Counted from the stretch's first letter, positions 54,782-63,143 are shown. The stretch is 64,000 nt of DNA from Flavobacterium geliluteum (GCF_017948595.1 NZ_JAGFBV010000005.1:124001-188000); one strand, 5' to 3'. Numbers and translations: made by a program. Notes: generated from the letters alone by a model not told the origin.

Positions 54782-56767
54782 ATGTACGAATATCATAACA
54801 ACATACTCTCTATACCCGCTAAACTTCTCTACGAAGATTGGGCATTGATTTCATACACAAATTATAAACGCCTGTGTTCTAAAGGAAAATTAGTTAATAC
54901 TAAAAAAGGAAAAGGTGCTGGCAACGAAGCTTTCGTAAGCTTTCACGATTTGCCAGTACATCAAGGTGTAGATTTTAAGAAAGTATGTGTAGAAAATCTA
55001 AAAAACCCAAAAGACGTAATTGTACGTAACCAGCTTGAAGCCTATATACTACCAGACATCAAAGCTGCTAAGTTTTTTGCAGAACACCGTAAACCGAATG
55101 GACGTTCACTATCTGATGAAGATCAACGCGAAAAAGCTACCAATGCAATGATTTTAAACGGCATTCAAATGCTGTTTAATGATCCTAAATTGAAGAAAAA
55201 AGCATTCGGAACAAAATCGACAATGGTTTGGAATGAAGTAAGCATAGCTGTTAATGGCATCAACCCTAAAAGATGGACATTCTCATTGCCCGGAAACCCA
55301 CGAAGACTAAAAGCGAAGTATGACGACTATCTTAAAAATGGTTACGAGGTTTTCTTGCACAAAGGCGAAGGTCAAAAGAATGCCCAGATCATCAAAGACG
55401 AAATAGCCGATTTTCTACTCGCAAAATACTGTCTTCCCATTAAAAAGTCTATTCCGGAAGTGTTAGCCGATTACGATAAAGAAGCCATCAAGCGAGGTTG
55501 GAAAGATTTAACCGAGCAAGGCATTTACAACTGGCTTTACCAGCCTGAACAGGAACGCATCTGGACATTGGCACGCCACGGACTATCTGCCTATAACAAA
55601 AAATACAAACACACCATCACGAGAGATCGCTCGGACTGGTTTCCTAACGCTTACTGGGCGATTGACGGTACCAAACTGGACTGGATACACTACTGGGATG
55701 ATTCAAGTAATAAAATGGGTGCAAAACTCAAAATTGATGTAATGTTTGATGTGTACAGCGAAAAGATAATAGGCTGGGATTTATCTTTTACAGAGAGCCA
55801 CATAGAACATTTCAAAGCTATTAAAATGGCAGTAAATGAGTCGCAATGCCGTCCTTATTACCTGACTTATGACCATCAGGGAGGTCATAAAATGGACAGG
55901 ATGCAAACACTTTATGATTCTCTTATGGCAGTTGAAGGACACGGAACGCATCACCCCAATAAGGCACGAAACCACTCTAACCCATCAGAACAGTTGTTTC
56001 AACGCTTCCAACAGCAGGTTGTTACCAAATTTTGGTTTAGCGATGGTCAGGGAGTAACGGTAAGGCGTGATGACAACAAAATGAACGTTGATTTTATCCT
56101 GGAGAATAAAGACCATTTAAAAACAGTGGAGGAATTGCAAAAAGCGTGGCAGGCGGCTGTAAATATTTGGAACAATAAACAGCATCCAAAATTTGAAGCT
56201 TCACGAAATGAAGTTTATCAGCACCAAATGCCAATGCAAGAACCGCTAACGCTCTGGGACATTATGGACAAAATGTGGATCGAGGAAACCAAACGCCTAG
56301 TTACTTACAAATCAAGCGGAATGTATCTAAAAATTGGTGGCGAAGATTACGAGTTTGAAGTCTATGACAAAACAGGAGCGGTTGACCTTGATTTTAGATA
56401 CAAAAACATCGGCAAAAAATTTAAAGTCCGCTATGATCCTGATTTTCTTGACGGATATGTGCAATTATACGACAAAGACGGAAAAGGAAATTTTGTTTGG
56501 GTGGCCAATGCAGAACCTAAGCGAAAACATCAAAACATACCTGCCTTGATGAAAGAAGGCCACAAAGAAAGTTGGTTTGCTGATATGCAGGTTCGAAAAT
56601 TAGAATTAGAACGCACACAGCGAGAACTCAAAGCCCTAGAAGACAGAACAGGAATAAACCGCCAATCATTAATAGAAGATACCGACCTAATGATAAAAAT
56701 GGGCGGAAACATGACCAAAGTAGAACAATTAATAACCGAAGCCGTAGATCAGGAATACGATTTTTAA
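54782..56767 (+). CDS. Mu-type DDE transposase (MuA-like)
   Basis: Carries out replicative transposition of the phage genome. 661 residues from ATG 54782 (a TTG two codons earlier is possible). The N-terminal part has DNA-binding helices (ISYTNYKRLCSKGKL, AFVSFHDLPVHQG). The catalytic rve domain has Asp295 (WAIDGTKLD), Asp364 (YLTYDHQGG) and Glu403 (NPSEQLFQRF), so D-68-D-38-E. A beta-barrel (EDYEFEVYDKTGAVDLDFRY) and a C-terminal helix for the MuB-like partner follow. The MuB-like gene is 18 bp downstream. Confidence 0.92.
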   Translation: MYEYHNNILSIPAKLLYEDWALISYTNYKRLCSKGKLVNTKKGKGAGNEAFVSFHDLPVHQGVDFKKVCVENLKNPKDVIVRNQLEAYILPDIKAAKFFAEHRKPNGRSLSDEDQREKATNAMILNGIQMLFNDPKLKKKAFGTKSTMVWNEVSIAVNGINPKRWTFSLPGNPRRLKAKYDDYLKNGYEVFLHKGEGQKNAQIIKDEIADFLLAKYCLPIKKSIPEVLADYDKEAIKRGWKDLTEQGIYNWLYQPEQERIWTLARHGLSAYNKKYKHTITRDRSDWFPNAYWAIDGTKLDWIHYWDDSSNKMGAKLKIDVMFDVYSEKIIGWDLSFTESHIEHFKAIKMAVNESQCRPYYLTYDHQGGHKMDRMQTLYDSLMAVEGHGTHHPNKARNHSNPSEQLFQRFQQQVVTKFWFSDGQGVTVRRDDNKMNVDFILENKDHLKTVEELQKAWQAAVNIWNNKQHPKFEASRNEVYQHQMPMQEPLTLWDIMDKMWIEETKRLVTYKSSGMYLKIGGEDYEFEVYDKTGAVDLDFRYKNIGKKFKVRYDPDFLDGYVQLYDKDGKGNFVWVANAEPKRKHQNIPALMKEGHKESWFADMQVRKLELERTQRELKALEDRTGINRQSLIEDTDLMIKMGGNMTKVEQLITEAVDQEYDF

Positions 56768-56785
56768 CCTAACAAAAAACCAAAT

Positions 56786-57631
56786 ATGACAACAGAACAA
56801 AAACACCAGATAGTAAAAGAAATTAAGCACTTATGTGCTTTGACATCACAAAATAAAGTAGCCACCAAAGCTGGCGTATCATCGGCAACTATTAGCCAAA
56901 TGATAAACCAGAATTGGGACTTGATAAAAGACGAAATGTGGCGCAAAGTAAAAGTGAAGCTTCGCATTGAGTTGGATTGGAAAACAGCCCAGACAACCAA
57001 TTTAGAGTATATCTATCGCCACGCTGAAAAAGCAAAAGAAAAGTCTATCAGTTTTGGGATTTCGTACGATGCCGGAGCGGGAAAAAGCCAAACCTACAAG
57101 TTAATCGCCAGCACATTGCCGAATGTGATTTACATAGAATGTAAAACCTTCTGGAAGTCAAAAAGTTATGCTAAAGCCTTGGTTACAGCCTGCGGATTAG
57201 ACGATTTCGGAACTACCGAGGATTTAGTGGAGCGTTTCATTGACCATTTGAGCGGATTAGATAAACCTTTAGTAATCATTGACCAGATGGACAAATTAAA
57301 AGATGGTTCTATGGATTTCTTTATAGACTTCTATAATGATCTGGTTGGGCATTGCGGTTTTTTACTCTCAGGAGTTCCAGCACTCGAAAAAAGAATCAAA
57401 AGAGGTGTTAAGGCAGATCGTTCAGGCTATTTTGAATTATGGTCCCGAATAGGCAGAAAGTTCTTGAAACTCAAACTGCTTGTACTTACGGATGTTGCGA
57501 AAATTTGTCAAGAAAACGGCTTATATGATTCCGAAAGAATCGAAATCATATTTAGCAATTGCGAAGGCGATTTAAGACGGGTGAAGCAAGATGTAGAGAG
57601 TTATTTTCTAAATCATAAAAATGTGGCTTAA
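56786..57631 (+). CDS. AAA+ ATPase, MuB-like target selector
   Basis: 281 residues. An N-terminal HTH (ALTSQNKVATKAGVSSATISQMINQ, about 13-38) comes before an AAA+ domain with Walker A DAGAGKSQ (95-102) and Walker B LVIIDQMDKL. This is the MuB layout: it should bind target DNA and activate the MuA-like transposase encoded just upstream. It ends 2 bp before the next ATPase gene. Confidence 0.88.
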   Translation: MTTEQKHQIVKEIKHLCALTSQNKVATKAGVSSATISQMINQNWDLIKDEMWRKVKVKLRIELDWKTAQTTNLEYIYRHAEKAKEKSISFGISYDAGAGKSQTYKLIASTLPNVIYIECKTFWKSKSYAKALVTACGLDDFGTTEDLVERFIDHLSGLDKPLVIIDQMDKLKDGSMDFFIDFYNDLVGHCGFLLSGVPALEKRIKRGVKADRSGYFELWSRIGRKFLKLKLLVLTDVAKICQENGLYDSERIEIIFSNCEGDLRRVKQDVESYFLNHKNVA

Positions 57632-57633
57632 CG

Positions 57634-58278
57634 ATGCAAAAAGTACCCAGAGCCTACAGCTACGAAGACATAGATAAAAAAAAGTTTAAAACCATAAAAA
57701 TACCAGACGAATGGAAAACACATTTAGGCGAACCCCAATTAGGCAATAGTCATTGGTTAGTATATGGAGGTTCTGGACATGGTAAAACATCCTACGTATT
57801 GCAAGTGGTTAAGCAGATTTGTAACCAAGGTCAGAAAGTACATTACAACACCTCCGAGGAAGGAATGAAAAAAGGTTTTCAAATGGCATTGAAACGAAAT
57901 AATATGAAAGGCGTTGCAGGCTTCAATTACCATCAGGAAACAATGCCACAACTAACAGCAAGGTTAAGTCAAAAACGACAGGCCAAAATAATAGTAATTG
58001 ATTCGGTTCAATACTTTTTTAGGAAAATGCGAAGCGAGCATTATTTTGAATTTATCAGCCAATTTCAGGACACCACATTTATCTGGATCAGCGGTGCCGA
58101 TGAAGATAAATTAAAAGGCGCAATTGCAGATGATATTAAGTATGATGCTGACATTATAGTAAAAGTAAAAAACTACAATGCCGAAATTATTAAAAACAGA
58201 TTTGAAGCCTACGATTCAAGAGTTATTTGGGAACAAGGATATAACGATAAAATGTCTAAAATTTTAATAAAAGGATAA
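57634..58278 (+). CDS. RecA/DnaB-fold ATPase of the phage early operon
   Basis: 214 residues. Walker A GGSGHGKT (45-52) and Walker B IIVIDSVQYFF (119-129) sit in a compact RecA-like domain. There is no obvious DNA-binding extension. It is not part of classical Mu, where MuA and MuB suffice. Its place directly after the MuB-like gene suggests a role in transposition or replication, which is inference. Confidence 0.75.
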   Translation: MQKVPRAYSYEDIDKKKFKTIKIPDEWKTHLGEPQLGNSHWLVYGGSGHGKTSYVLQVVKQICNQGQKVHYNTSEEGMKKGFQMALKRNNMKGVAGFNYHQETMPQLTARLSQKRQAKIIVIDSVQYFFRKMRSEHYFEFISQFQDTTFIWISGADEDKLKGAIADDIKYDADIIVKVKNYNAEIIKNRFEAYDSRVIWEQGYNDKMSKILIKG

Positions 58279-58281
58279 ACC

Positions 58282-58653
58282 ATGAAAACAACAACACAAA
58301 ACCAAATCCAAGACTACTTGCAGTGGTCAACAGAGGAATACGAAGACAGATTGTTATTAAGTATAATGAAATGGTGTCAGCACTATGGACAATATCCAAG
58401 TATAACTCAACAACTATTAGCAAACTCAGGATTGAATAAATGGTTTATGATGGAATATAATAAGTGTGAGCTTCAATTTTTAAAAATAGTTACTGTGATT
58501 CCGCCACAACCTGACCAACTTTTATCTCATTACAAAGCTTGTACAGCACAGATGATGATAAGACACCCGCAAGCATTATTGGATAAAATTAGACGAAACA
58601 AAGGTTTTTCTAACCTTTTACTAACACACACACCAATTTATTATGCAAACTAA
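58282..58653 (+). CDS. Phage early protein, unknown
   Basis: 123 residues, helical, with tryptophans (YLQWSTEEYEDRLLLSIMKWCQHYGQYPSITQQLL). No family is recognised. It starts 3 bp after the ATPase gene and overlaps the next gene by 11 bp, which supports it as part of the operon. Confidence 0.65.
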   Translation: MKTTTQNQIQDYLQWSTEEYEDRLLLSIMKWCQHYGQYPSITQQLLANSGLNKWFMMEYNKCELQFLKIVTVIPPQPDQLLSHYKACTAQMMIRHPQALLDKIRRNKGFSNLLLTHTPIYYAN

Positions 58654-58840
58654 CATGATACGACAGCAAATAAAAAACAAAAAAGAGGAATTAGAACAAT
58701 GGTTGTTTGATAATTCGCCAGAACACGAAGCCCGCCCGCAGATTGAGGCTGATTTGAGAAAGCTAAAAGAGCAAGCCACCCCCAGAACCATCGAACGTGA
58801 CACCTTCGATTTAAGAGAACATAAAATTTACAATGTATGA
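58643..58840 (+). CDS. Phage early protein, small coiled-coil type
   Basis: 65 residues of charged helix (MIRQQIKNKKEELEQWLFD, RPQIEADLRKLKEQA). It overlaps its neighbours on both sides (11 bp and 4 bp), consistent with translational coupling. Function unknown. Confidence 0.6.
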   Translation: MQTNMIRQQIKNKKEELEQWLFDNSPEHEARPQIEADLRKLKEQATPRTIERDTFDLREHKIYNV

Positions 58841-59133
58841 ACAAAGCCATTTATCAACGATTAGAAGATTTGCACAATGTGCTGGCTTATTGTTCAGAGT
58901 TACAGAGTTGCGGTAAAATTTATGTCTTTAAAACTCTCGAACGTGTTTGCATTAATCAGGAACGCGGCTCTTTGTTATCACAGCTAAATAATGACAATTT
59001 TCCGCATCAGGTCAGAACTTACAAAGTACCGCCACACATTGAGGTTAAAGTAAAATTTACACTCGAAAAAATACAAGCCACTTCATGGGGTGGGTTTAAC
59101 CAGGAACAATTTTTTAACCATGGAGAAACGTAA
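58837..59133 (+). CDS. Phage early protein, unknown
   Basis: 98 residues. An N-terminal helix (AIYQRLEDLHNVLAYCSEL) and beta-rich remainder (HIEVKVKFTLEKIQATSW) are visible. It begins with an ATGA overlap with the previous gene. No family recognised. Confidence 0.6.
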   Translation: MNKAIYQRLEDLHNVLAYCSELQSCGKIYVFKTLERVCINQERGSLLSQLNNDNFPHQVRTYKVPPHIEVKVKFTLEKIQATSWGGFNQEQFFNHGET

Positions 59134-59350
59134 ACGAACCCCGGAACAGAACAGGCGATACAAATTGCATCAAATGATTAAAAAGCGATTTGAGTATTAC
59201 GGTAAAAAAAAGACAGTAATTATCCCGCACGATTACAATTTAGAGTGTGAATTTTTAATTGAACTCAGGGACAAATTTAGATACAACATTCAATATTCAA
59301 TAATTAGTACAAAAGAAATAGAAGTAAATAATCCACAAATAATAACATGA
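59120..59350 (+). CDS. Phage early protein, small basic
   Basis: 76 residues from ATG 59120 (MEKRKRTPEQNRRYKLHQMIKKR). The basic N terminus suggests nucleic-acid binding. It overlaps the preceding gene by 14 bp and the next by 4 bp. A start at 59090 is possible but would overlap more. Confidence 0.6.
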   Translation: MEKRKRTPEQNRRYKLHQMIKKRFEYYGKKKTVIIPHDYNLECEFLIELRDKFRYNIQYSIISTKEIEVNNPQIIT

Positions 59351-60075
59351 TGACAACAGAAACACAACAACCGAAAAATTTAACTGATTATACACCTGCC
59401 GAATTAAAGGCGGCTTTGGCAAAAGTTGAATCAAAAAAAGATAATGATCGCCAAGCCTACAAAGAACTTGTAGAGCAAGCAGTACCAAAAGCAATTTTTA
59501 CACTTTGCGCGGCATCAGAAATGATCTCAAACGCCAAAACAAACGCTTTTAAGTTTTTCGAAGATATTCTAAAACTGAAAGCAGATGTCTACGGAATCAA
59601 AGAAAAACAGCAGTCTCATACATTTTCCTGCAAAGGTGGTGAAATAACAATTGGGTTCAGAGTTACTGATGGTTGGGATGACACAGTAAGTGCCGGAATT
59701 GCCAAAGTCGAAAAATACATTAGCTCGCTTGCGACAAACGAATCAACAGCTGCACTTGTAGAAATTGTATTTAATCTCTTAAAAAAGGACGCTAAAGGAA
59801 ACTTAAAAGGCAGCAGGGTTTTAGAACTTCAACAATTGACCAAGAAATTTGATGATGAAGAATTTACAGACGGTGTGAATATCATTTCAGATGCTTACAA
59901 GCCTATTCGTTCAGTTTGGTACATCGAAGCTAATTTAATTGGTGATGATGGCACCAAAACACCAATACCACTATCAATTAGCTCGGTTGACTTTTCGCAG
60001 GGATATAAATTTGAATTTAACAAAAATGAAAAACACAACAATACTGCTATTAGCGATACTGCTGATACTGTTTAA
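59347..60075 (+). CDS. DUF3164 family phage protein
   Basis: 242 residues. The helical N terminus (YTPAELKAALAKVESKKDNDRQAYKELVEQ) is followed by FFEDILKLKADVYGIKEKQQSHTF and a glycine-rich beta segment (GGEITIGFRVTDGWDD), fitting DUF3164, a family common in Mu-like phages close to the transposition genes. The precise role is unknown. It supports identifying this operon as a Mu-type early region. Confidence 0.75.
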   Translation: MMTTETQQPKNLTDYTPAELKAALAKVESKKDNDRQAYKELVEQAVPKAIFTLCAASEMISNAKTNAFKFFEDILKLKADVYGIKEKQQSHTFSCKGGEITIGFRVTDGWDDTVSAGIAKVEKYISSLATNESTAALVEIVFNLLKKDAKGNLKGSRVLELQQLTKKFDDEEFTDGVNIISDAYKPIRSVWYIEANLIGDDGTKTPIPLSISSVDFSQGYKFEFNKNEKHNNTAISDTADTV

Positions 60076-60196
60076 CCGGAAAGACATCGCCATTTATATT
60101 GAGTGGCTAAAATTCAAATTTAAATCAACATATAAACAATGGCAAAATGAGCGTAACAATACAACCAATAACCGATCACGAAGTTTACACCGTTAA
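60026..60196 (+). CDS. Small membrane protein overlapping the end of the DUF3164 gene
   Basis: 56 residues from ATG 60026: one hydrophobic helix (TTILLLAILLILF) and a basic tail. It is in another frame from both neighbours and overlaps each by about 50 bp. One-helix phage proteins of this kind exist, but the heavy overlap leaves doubt. Confidence 0.35.
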   Translation: MKNTTILLLAILLILFNRKDIAIYIEWLKFKFKSTYKQWQNERNNTTNNRSRSLHR

Positions 60197-60350
60197 CGGA
60201 AAAACAGTTTACAAAAACACCATTAGCGAATGGACATGTAACTGCGAAATGACCACTACAGAAAAGAACGCTTTTAAGAATTACGAAAAGGCGGTCATTA
60301 ATAATCCGGCTTTTAAAAAGCACACTAAATCAACTTATAAAACAAAGTAA
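60147..60350 (+). CDS. Phage early protein, unknown
   Basis: 67 residues with two cysteines in WTCNCEM. No family is recognised. It ends 1 bp before the next gene. Confidence 0.55.
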   Translation: MSVTIQPITDHEVYTVNGKTVYKNTISEWTCNCEMTTTEKNAFKNYEKAVINNPAFKKHTKSTYKTK

Positions 60351-60351
60351 T

Positions 60352-60594
60352 ATGTGCGAGTGCTTAAATGAAATCAGACAAAATATTATTGAAAACGAGA
60401 AAGCTAGCTATGTTAGAATTGATTGTTCAAATATAAGAAGAACAACAGAAGGTGAAGCTGACAAGGAATGTTTAACAGGTCAAAGAATCGAAATTGGATA
60501 TAACCATATAAAACGTGACGGAGAAATTAAGAAAAAAGAAAGAAAGTCTTTTGTCACGCACGATTACTGTCCTTTTTGTGGTGATAAATATTAA
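60352..60594 (+). CDS. Small zinc-ribbon-like phage protein
   Basis: 80 residues with cysteines in MCEC at the N terminus and YCPFCGDKY at the C terminus, suggesting one zinc site between the ends. Function unknown. A tRNA-like element follows. Confidence 0.6.
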   Translation: MCECLNEIRQNIIENEKASYVRIDCSNIRRTTEGEADKECLTGQRIEIGYNHIKRDGEIKKKERKSFVTHDYCPFCGDKY

Positions 60595-60617
60595 AAACTA
60601 GGTTAGTTAATTCGGTT

Positions 60618-60692
60618 TCCTGAGTAGGATAATTGGTAATTCAGAAAAAATTGAACAATTGAAATATGCGGGTTCGAATCCCGCCTCAGGAG
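60618..60692 (+). tRNA. tRNA-like element without a normal anticodon arm
   Basis: The acceptor stem TCCTGAG (60618-60624) pairs fully with CTCAGGA (60685-60691), with G then CA after it. T8, the D arm GGAT/ATTC with A14, GG and A21 in the loop, and the T arm GCGGG-TTCGAAT-CCCGC are all standard. The 25 nt between the D and T arms are A/T-rich (AAAAAATTGAACAATT inside) and give no 5-bp stem with a 7-nt loop. It therefore keeps the tRNA body but has no readable anticodon. No CCA is encoded. Confidence 0.55.
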
Positions 60693-60713
60693 CAAATTTT
60701 AAAAACAAACTTT

Positions 60714-60875
60714 ATGAACAATCTCACATTAATTATTTACTACATATATGCAATTATAGTTATTGCCTTAACAGGATATGTAGTTTTCGTTTTGAATCAC
60801 TCCGGATGGTGGTTTATTGTAACTGCTATATTTCTTACTGCAACACCTTCAACAAAAAAAAATGACAGCAACTAA
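60714..60875 (+). CDS. Small membrane protein after the tRNA-like element
   Basis: 53 residues from ATG 60714 with two hydrophobic segments (about 4-26 and 30-44). It overlaps the next gene by 14 bp. No family recognised. Confidence 0.45.
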   Translation: MNNLTLIIYYIYAIIVIALTGYVVFVLNHSGWWFIVTAIFLTATPSTKKNDSN

Positions 60876-61206
60876 ACCAAAACTCTACACCGGAACCGGT
60901 TCAGCTATTGACAACTATAATAAGCCCCAACAGCAGTTAAAAAACATTGTGCAAAGCAATGCAGCAAACTGGGGTTTATTCGATAACAAAAACCGCCAAC
61001 ATAGAACAATCCTTTCACAACTGCGCACACTTCAATGGGTAGTACCAAATGATAAGTGGGGCGAAGTTCCAGACATCAATAGATTAAGCGAGTTTTTAAA
61101 GAGTGATAAATCACCAGTTAATAAGCCTTTAAAGAAAATGGAAGAAAAGGAACTTTCTAAAATTATAAGCTGTTTTGAATCAATGACAACTAAAAAATAC
61201 AAGTGA
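60862..61206 (+). CDS. Phage early protein, unknown
   Basis: 114 residues. The part NRQHRTILSQLRTLQWVVPN, then DINRLSEFLKSDKSPVNKPLKKMEEKELSKII is helical and basic. The position after the DUF3164 gene would suit a counterpart of Mu gp16, but the similarity is not clear enough to name it. Confidence 0.6.
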   Translation: MTATKPKLYTGTGSAIDNYNKPQQQLKNIVQSNAANWGLFDNKNRQHRTILSQLRTLQWVVPNDKWGEVPDINRLSEFLKSDKSPVNKPLKKMEEKELSKIISCFESMTTKKYK

Positions 61207-61349
61207 TGGACACATTTAGCATCACCGAAGTTTGCCCGCATGACATAGCTGTTATCAGGGTATTAAAATCAGTCGCAACCTGCGAAACTACAGCACTATT
61301 TTGCGTTGCATGTAACAAACAATTAACCGAAGCTAAAACCGAGTGTTAA
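61206..61349 (+). CDS. Small phage protein with a CxxC motif
   Basis: 47 residues starting on the last base of the preceding stop codon (TGATG overlap). Cysteines in EVCPHD, TCET and FCVACNKQ suggest metal binding. Function unknown. Confidence 0.5.
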   Translation: MDTFSITEVCPHDIAVIRVLKSVATCETTALFCVACNKQLTEAKTEC

Positions 61350-61350
61350 G

Positions 61351-61683
61351 ATGAAAGTAAAATTAAAATTAACAGTAAAACAAATTAGTGCCTTGGTTTA
61401 TGCCTTCGATCAAGTATCTAAAGCACCAGCCAAAGGGCGTATTGCTAAAGTTGCAAAAAGCGCACTGGATAAGGTTGTATTAAAAGTTAAAACCAAGCAA
61501 TTGCAAGTTCAACAAAAATCTAATCTTTTTAATGATAAAGAAAAATTTTCTTTTGCGCTTGAACTTGTGGAAGCCCATTTTTTAGAACAGTATTTAGTTT
61601 CTATGTCGGAATTTCCAATGTGTGAATATGACAAAAACGCAATTAATCAAATTTCAGCAACTATAAATCAACAATTAGCATGA
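61351..61683 (+). CDS. Phage early protein, unknown
   Basis: 110 residues, basic and helical (MKVKLKLTVKQISALVYAF and onward; SALDKVVLKVKTKQLQVQQKS). It overlaps the next gene by 4 bp. No family recognised. Confidence 0.6.
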   Translation: MKVKLKLTVKQISALVYAFDQVSKAPAKGRIAKVAKSALDKVVLKVKTKQLQVQQKSNLFNDKEKFSFALELVEAHFLEQYLVSMSEFPMCEYDKNAINQISATINQQLA

Positions 61684-62012
61684 AACCCAAAGAGCGAAAA
61701 GATGACTTTATAATTATTGATGACATCGATGACGATACAAGTGTTTCAGTTGAAAAACTTGAAAAATTAAGAAAAAATAATAAGGAGTGGATTGAACATT
61801 ATTTCCCTGATTTTTCAGAACAAAATTTTAAATCTGAGCCACGCATTTTATATTATCCACCCGGACGGTACGGAAAATGCGCAATGTCAAAATATTATAT
61901 TAAAATGTTTAAAACTCCCGTGCCAATTAACCTAAAGGTTAAAAGAAGGTACACGAAATGCCCGAAAATCAATAAACCCGGATCATTAACCTTAACAATA
62001 AAAATAAATTAA
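61680..62012 (+). CDS. Phage early protein, unknown
   Basis: 110 residues. An acidic N terminus (KDDFIIIDDIDDDTSVSVEKLEKL) is followed by WIEHYFPDFSEQN and a basic end. Its stop overlaps the next start by 1 bp. No family recognised. Confidence 0.55.
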   Translation: MKPKERKDDFIIIDDIDDDTSVSVEKLEKLRKNNKEWIEHYFPDFSEQNFKSEPRILYYPPGRYGKCAMSKYYIKMFKTPVPINLKVKRRYTKCPKINKPGSLTLTIKIN

Positions 62013-62152
62013 TGGCACTAAATAAAACGCCTAAAAGACCTACGAAGTTAAGCGAAACGATCTTTGAGACCGAGCATAGGCTTAAACAGGAAGCAATCGA
62101 ACTGGCTAAAAAATTTCAACACGTTAAGCCAACTAAATACCTATTGAAATGA
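62012..62152 (+). CDS. Small basic phage protein, 46 residues
   Basis: ATG 62012 follows immediately on the previous stop, and the stop overlaps the next start (ATGA). The product is basic and helical (SETIFETEHRLKQEAIELAKKF). Function unknown. Confidence 0.45.
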   Translation: MALNKTPKRPTKLSETIFETEHRLKQEAIELAKKFQHVKPTKYLLK

Positions 62153-62482
62153 AAAAAATATACATCGCCGGAAAAGTTACAGGACTACCCGAAAACGAAA
62201 CAAACACCAAATTTCAACAGGCCGAAATAACGGTTTCACTCGCAGGTTTCGAAGCTGTGAACCCCATCAAAGTAGTAAACAATCAAAATGCAGACTGGGA
62301 CACAGCAATGCGCCTTTGTATTGTTGAATTAATGAAATGCGATGCCGTTTTTATTGCTTCCGTGTTTTGCGTTCTCTAAAGGGGCTTTAATTGAGTCCGA
62401 ACTAGCTAAAAATGTAAATATCCCCGTATTTCTTAACATGAAAGATTTGAAACAATGGCAGAACATATATCATACAAAGTAA
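62149..62482 (+). pseudogene. DUF4406 (deoxyribosyltransferase-like) gene interrupted by a frameshift
   Basis: The first frame reads KKIYIAGKVTGLPENETN through CDAVFIA and stops at 62379. The other frame then continues LPCFAFSKGALIESELAK, then NIPVFLNMKDLKQW, to 62482. Together these make a full DUF4406 protein. The shift falls near 62355-62360 in the stretch TTTATTGCTTCCG, as if one base were added. It may be a true mutation, a sequencing error, or programmed frameshifting. The 3' end overlaps the next gene by 28 bp. Confidence 0.7.
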
Positions 62483-62883
62483 CTTTTAAGGAAACGGCTG
62501 ACGAATGGCTGTTTCAATACAGACAATCTGATTGTGTAATTCATGCCTTTTACAATATTAAAGGGGTACGTGTATTGAAGCTTTTAGAAAGTGTACAGTT
62601 TCCCGGAACCATCGATGATATGGAAAAGTGGACACAATACAAAAAAGTGGTCACGATAGAGCTTGTAATTGACGATTATTCATTCGATGCTTTTTGGATA
62701 AAGTACAATTTGAAGGTCAAGAAAGAACCAAACCAGAAGGCTTACGAAAAGTTAAACCTGGTTGATAAAATTAAATGTTTCAACAGGCTTAAAAAATACG
62801 ATGAATTTTTAACTAAAACAGGTCAGGCCAAAGCACATTTAGTTACTTGGCTTAATCAAAAACGATGGAACGACGAATATTAA
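62455..62883 (+). CDS. Phage early protein, unknown
   Basis: 142 residues, with EWLFQYRQSDCVIHAFYNIKG at the N terminus and a basic helical end (KIKCFNRLKKYDEFLTKTGQAK). No family is recognised. It follows the DUF4406 gene with an overlap, so it is in the same operon. Confidence 0.6.
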   Translation: MAEHISYKVTFKETADEWLFQYRQSDCVIHAFYNIKGVRVLKLLESVQFPGTIDDMEKWTQYKKVVTIELVIDDYSFDAFWIKYNLKVKKEPNQKAYEKLNLVDKIKCFNRLKKYDEFLTKTGQAKAHLVTWLNQKRWNDEY

Positions 62884-62901
62884 TAATTAAACAACAATAA
62901 A

Positions 62902-63012
62902 ATGAATGAAACATTAACAGCCGAAAAAGGCAAAGTATTGATCGCTTACAACAAAGCAAAAGGCGGCGATGATAAAATAAAGTTATGGAAACGTAAACGT
63001 TCTAAAAAATAA
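62902..63012 (+). CDS. Short basic phage peptide, 36 residues
   Basis: MNETLTAEKGKVLIAYNKAKG followed by a very basic end (KLWKRKRSKK). It ends 1 bp before the palindromic site that begins the next unit. Small size leaves doubt. Confidence 0.4.
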   Translation: MNETLTAEKGKVLIAYNKAKGGDDKIKLWKRKRSKK

Positions 63013-63013
63013 C

Positions 63014-63143
63014 GGCTAACGAGTGACGGCTATGAGAATGCCAACACTTAAAACCGAGTATTTTCCACTAAGAAAATGCTTCTTAGAAAACAAAACTTAA
63101 TATTAATCAAATCGCTGACTTTATTATAGCCGCGGTTATGTGC
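63014..63143 (+). repeat. attC-like palindromic site G inside the prophage
   Basis: Left end GGCTAAC (63014-63020), 6-nt spacer GAGTGA, arm CGGCTAT, opposite arm ATAGCCG (63126-63132), 2-nt spacer CG, right end GTTATGTGC (63135-63143). This is the same build as the sites at 36.8 and 37.5 kb. Confidence 0.6.

Noticed and set aside
60659-60865. A 68-residue frame across the tRNA-like element
   Set aside because: Most of its start overlaps the T arm and acceptor stem; the real gene here is the 53-residue membrane protein in another frame.
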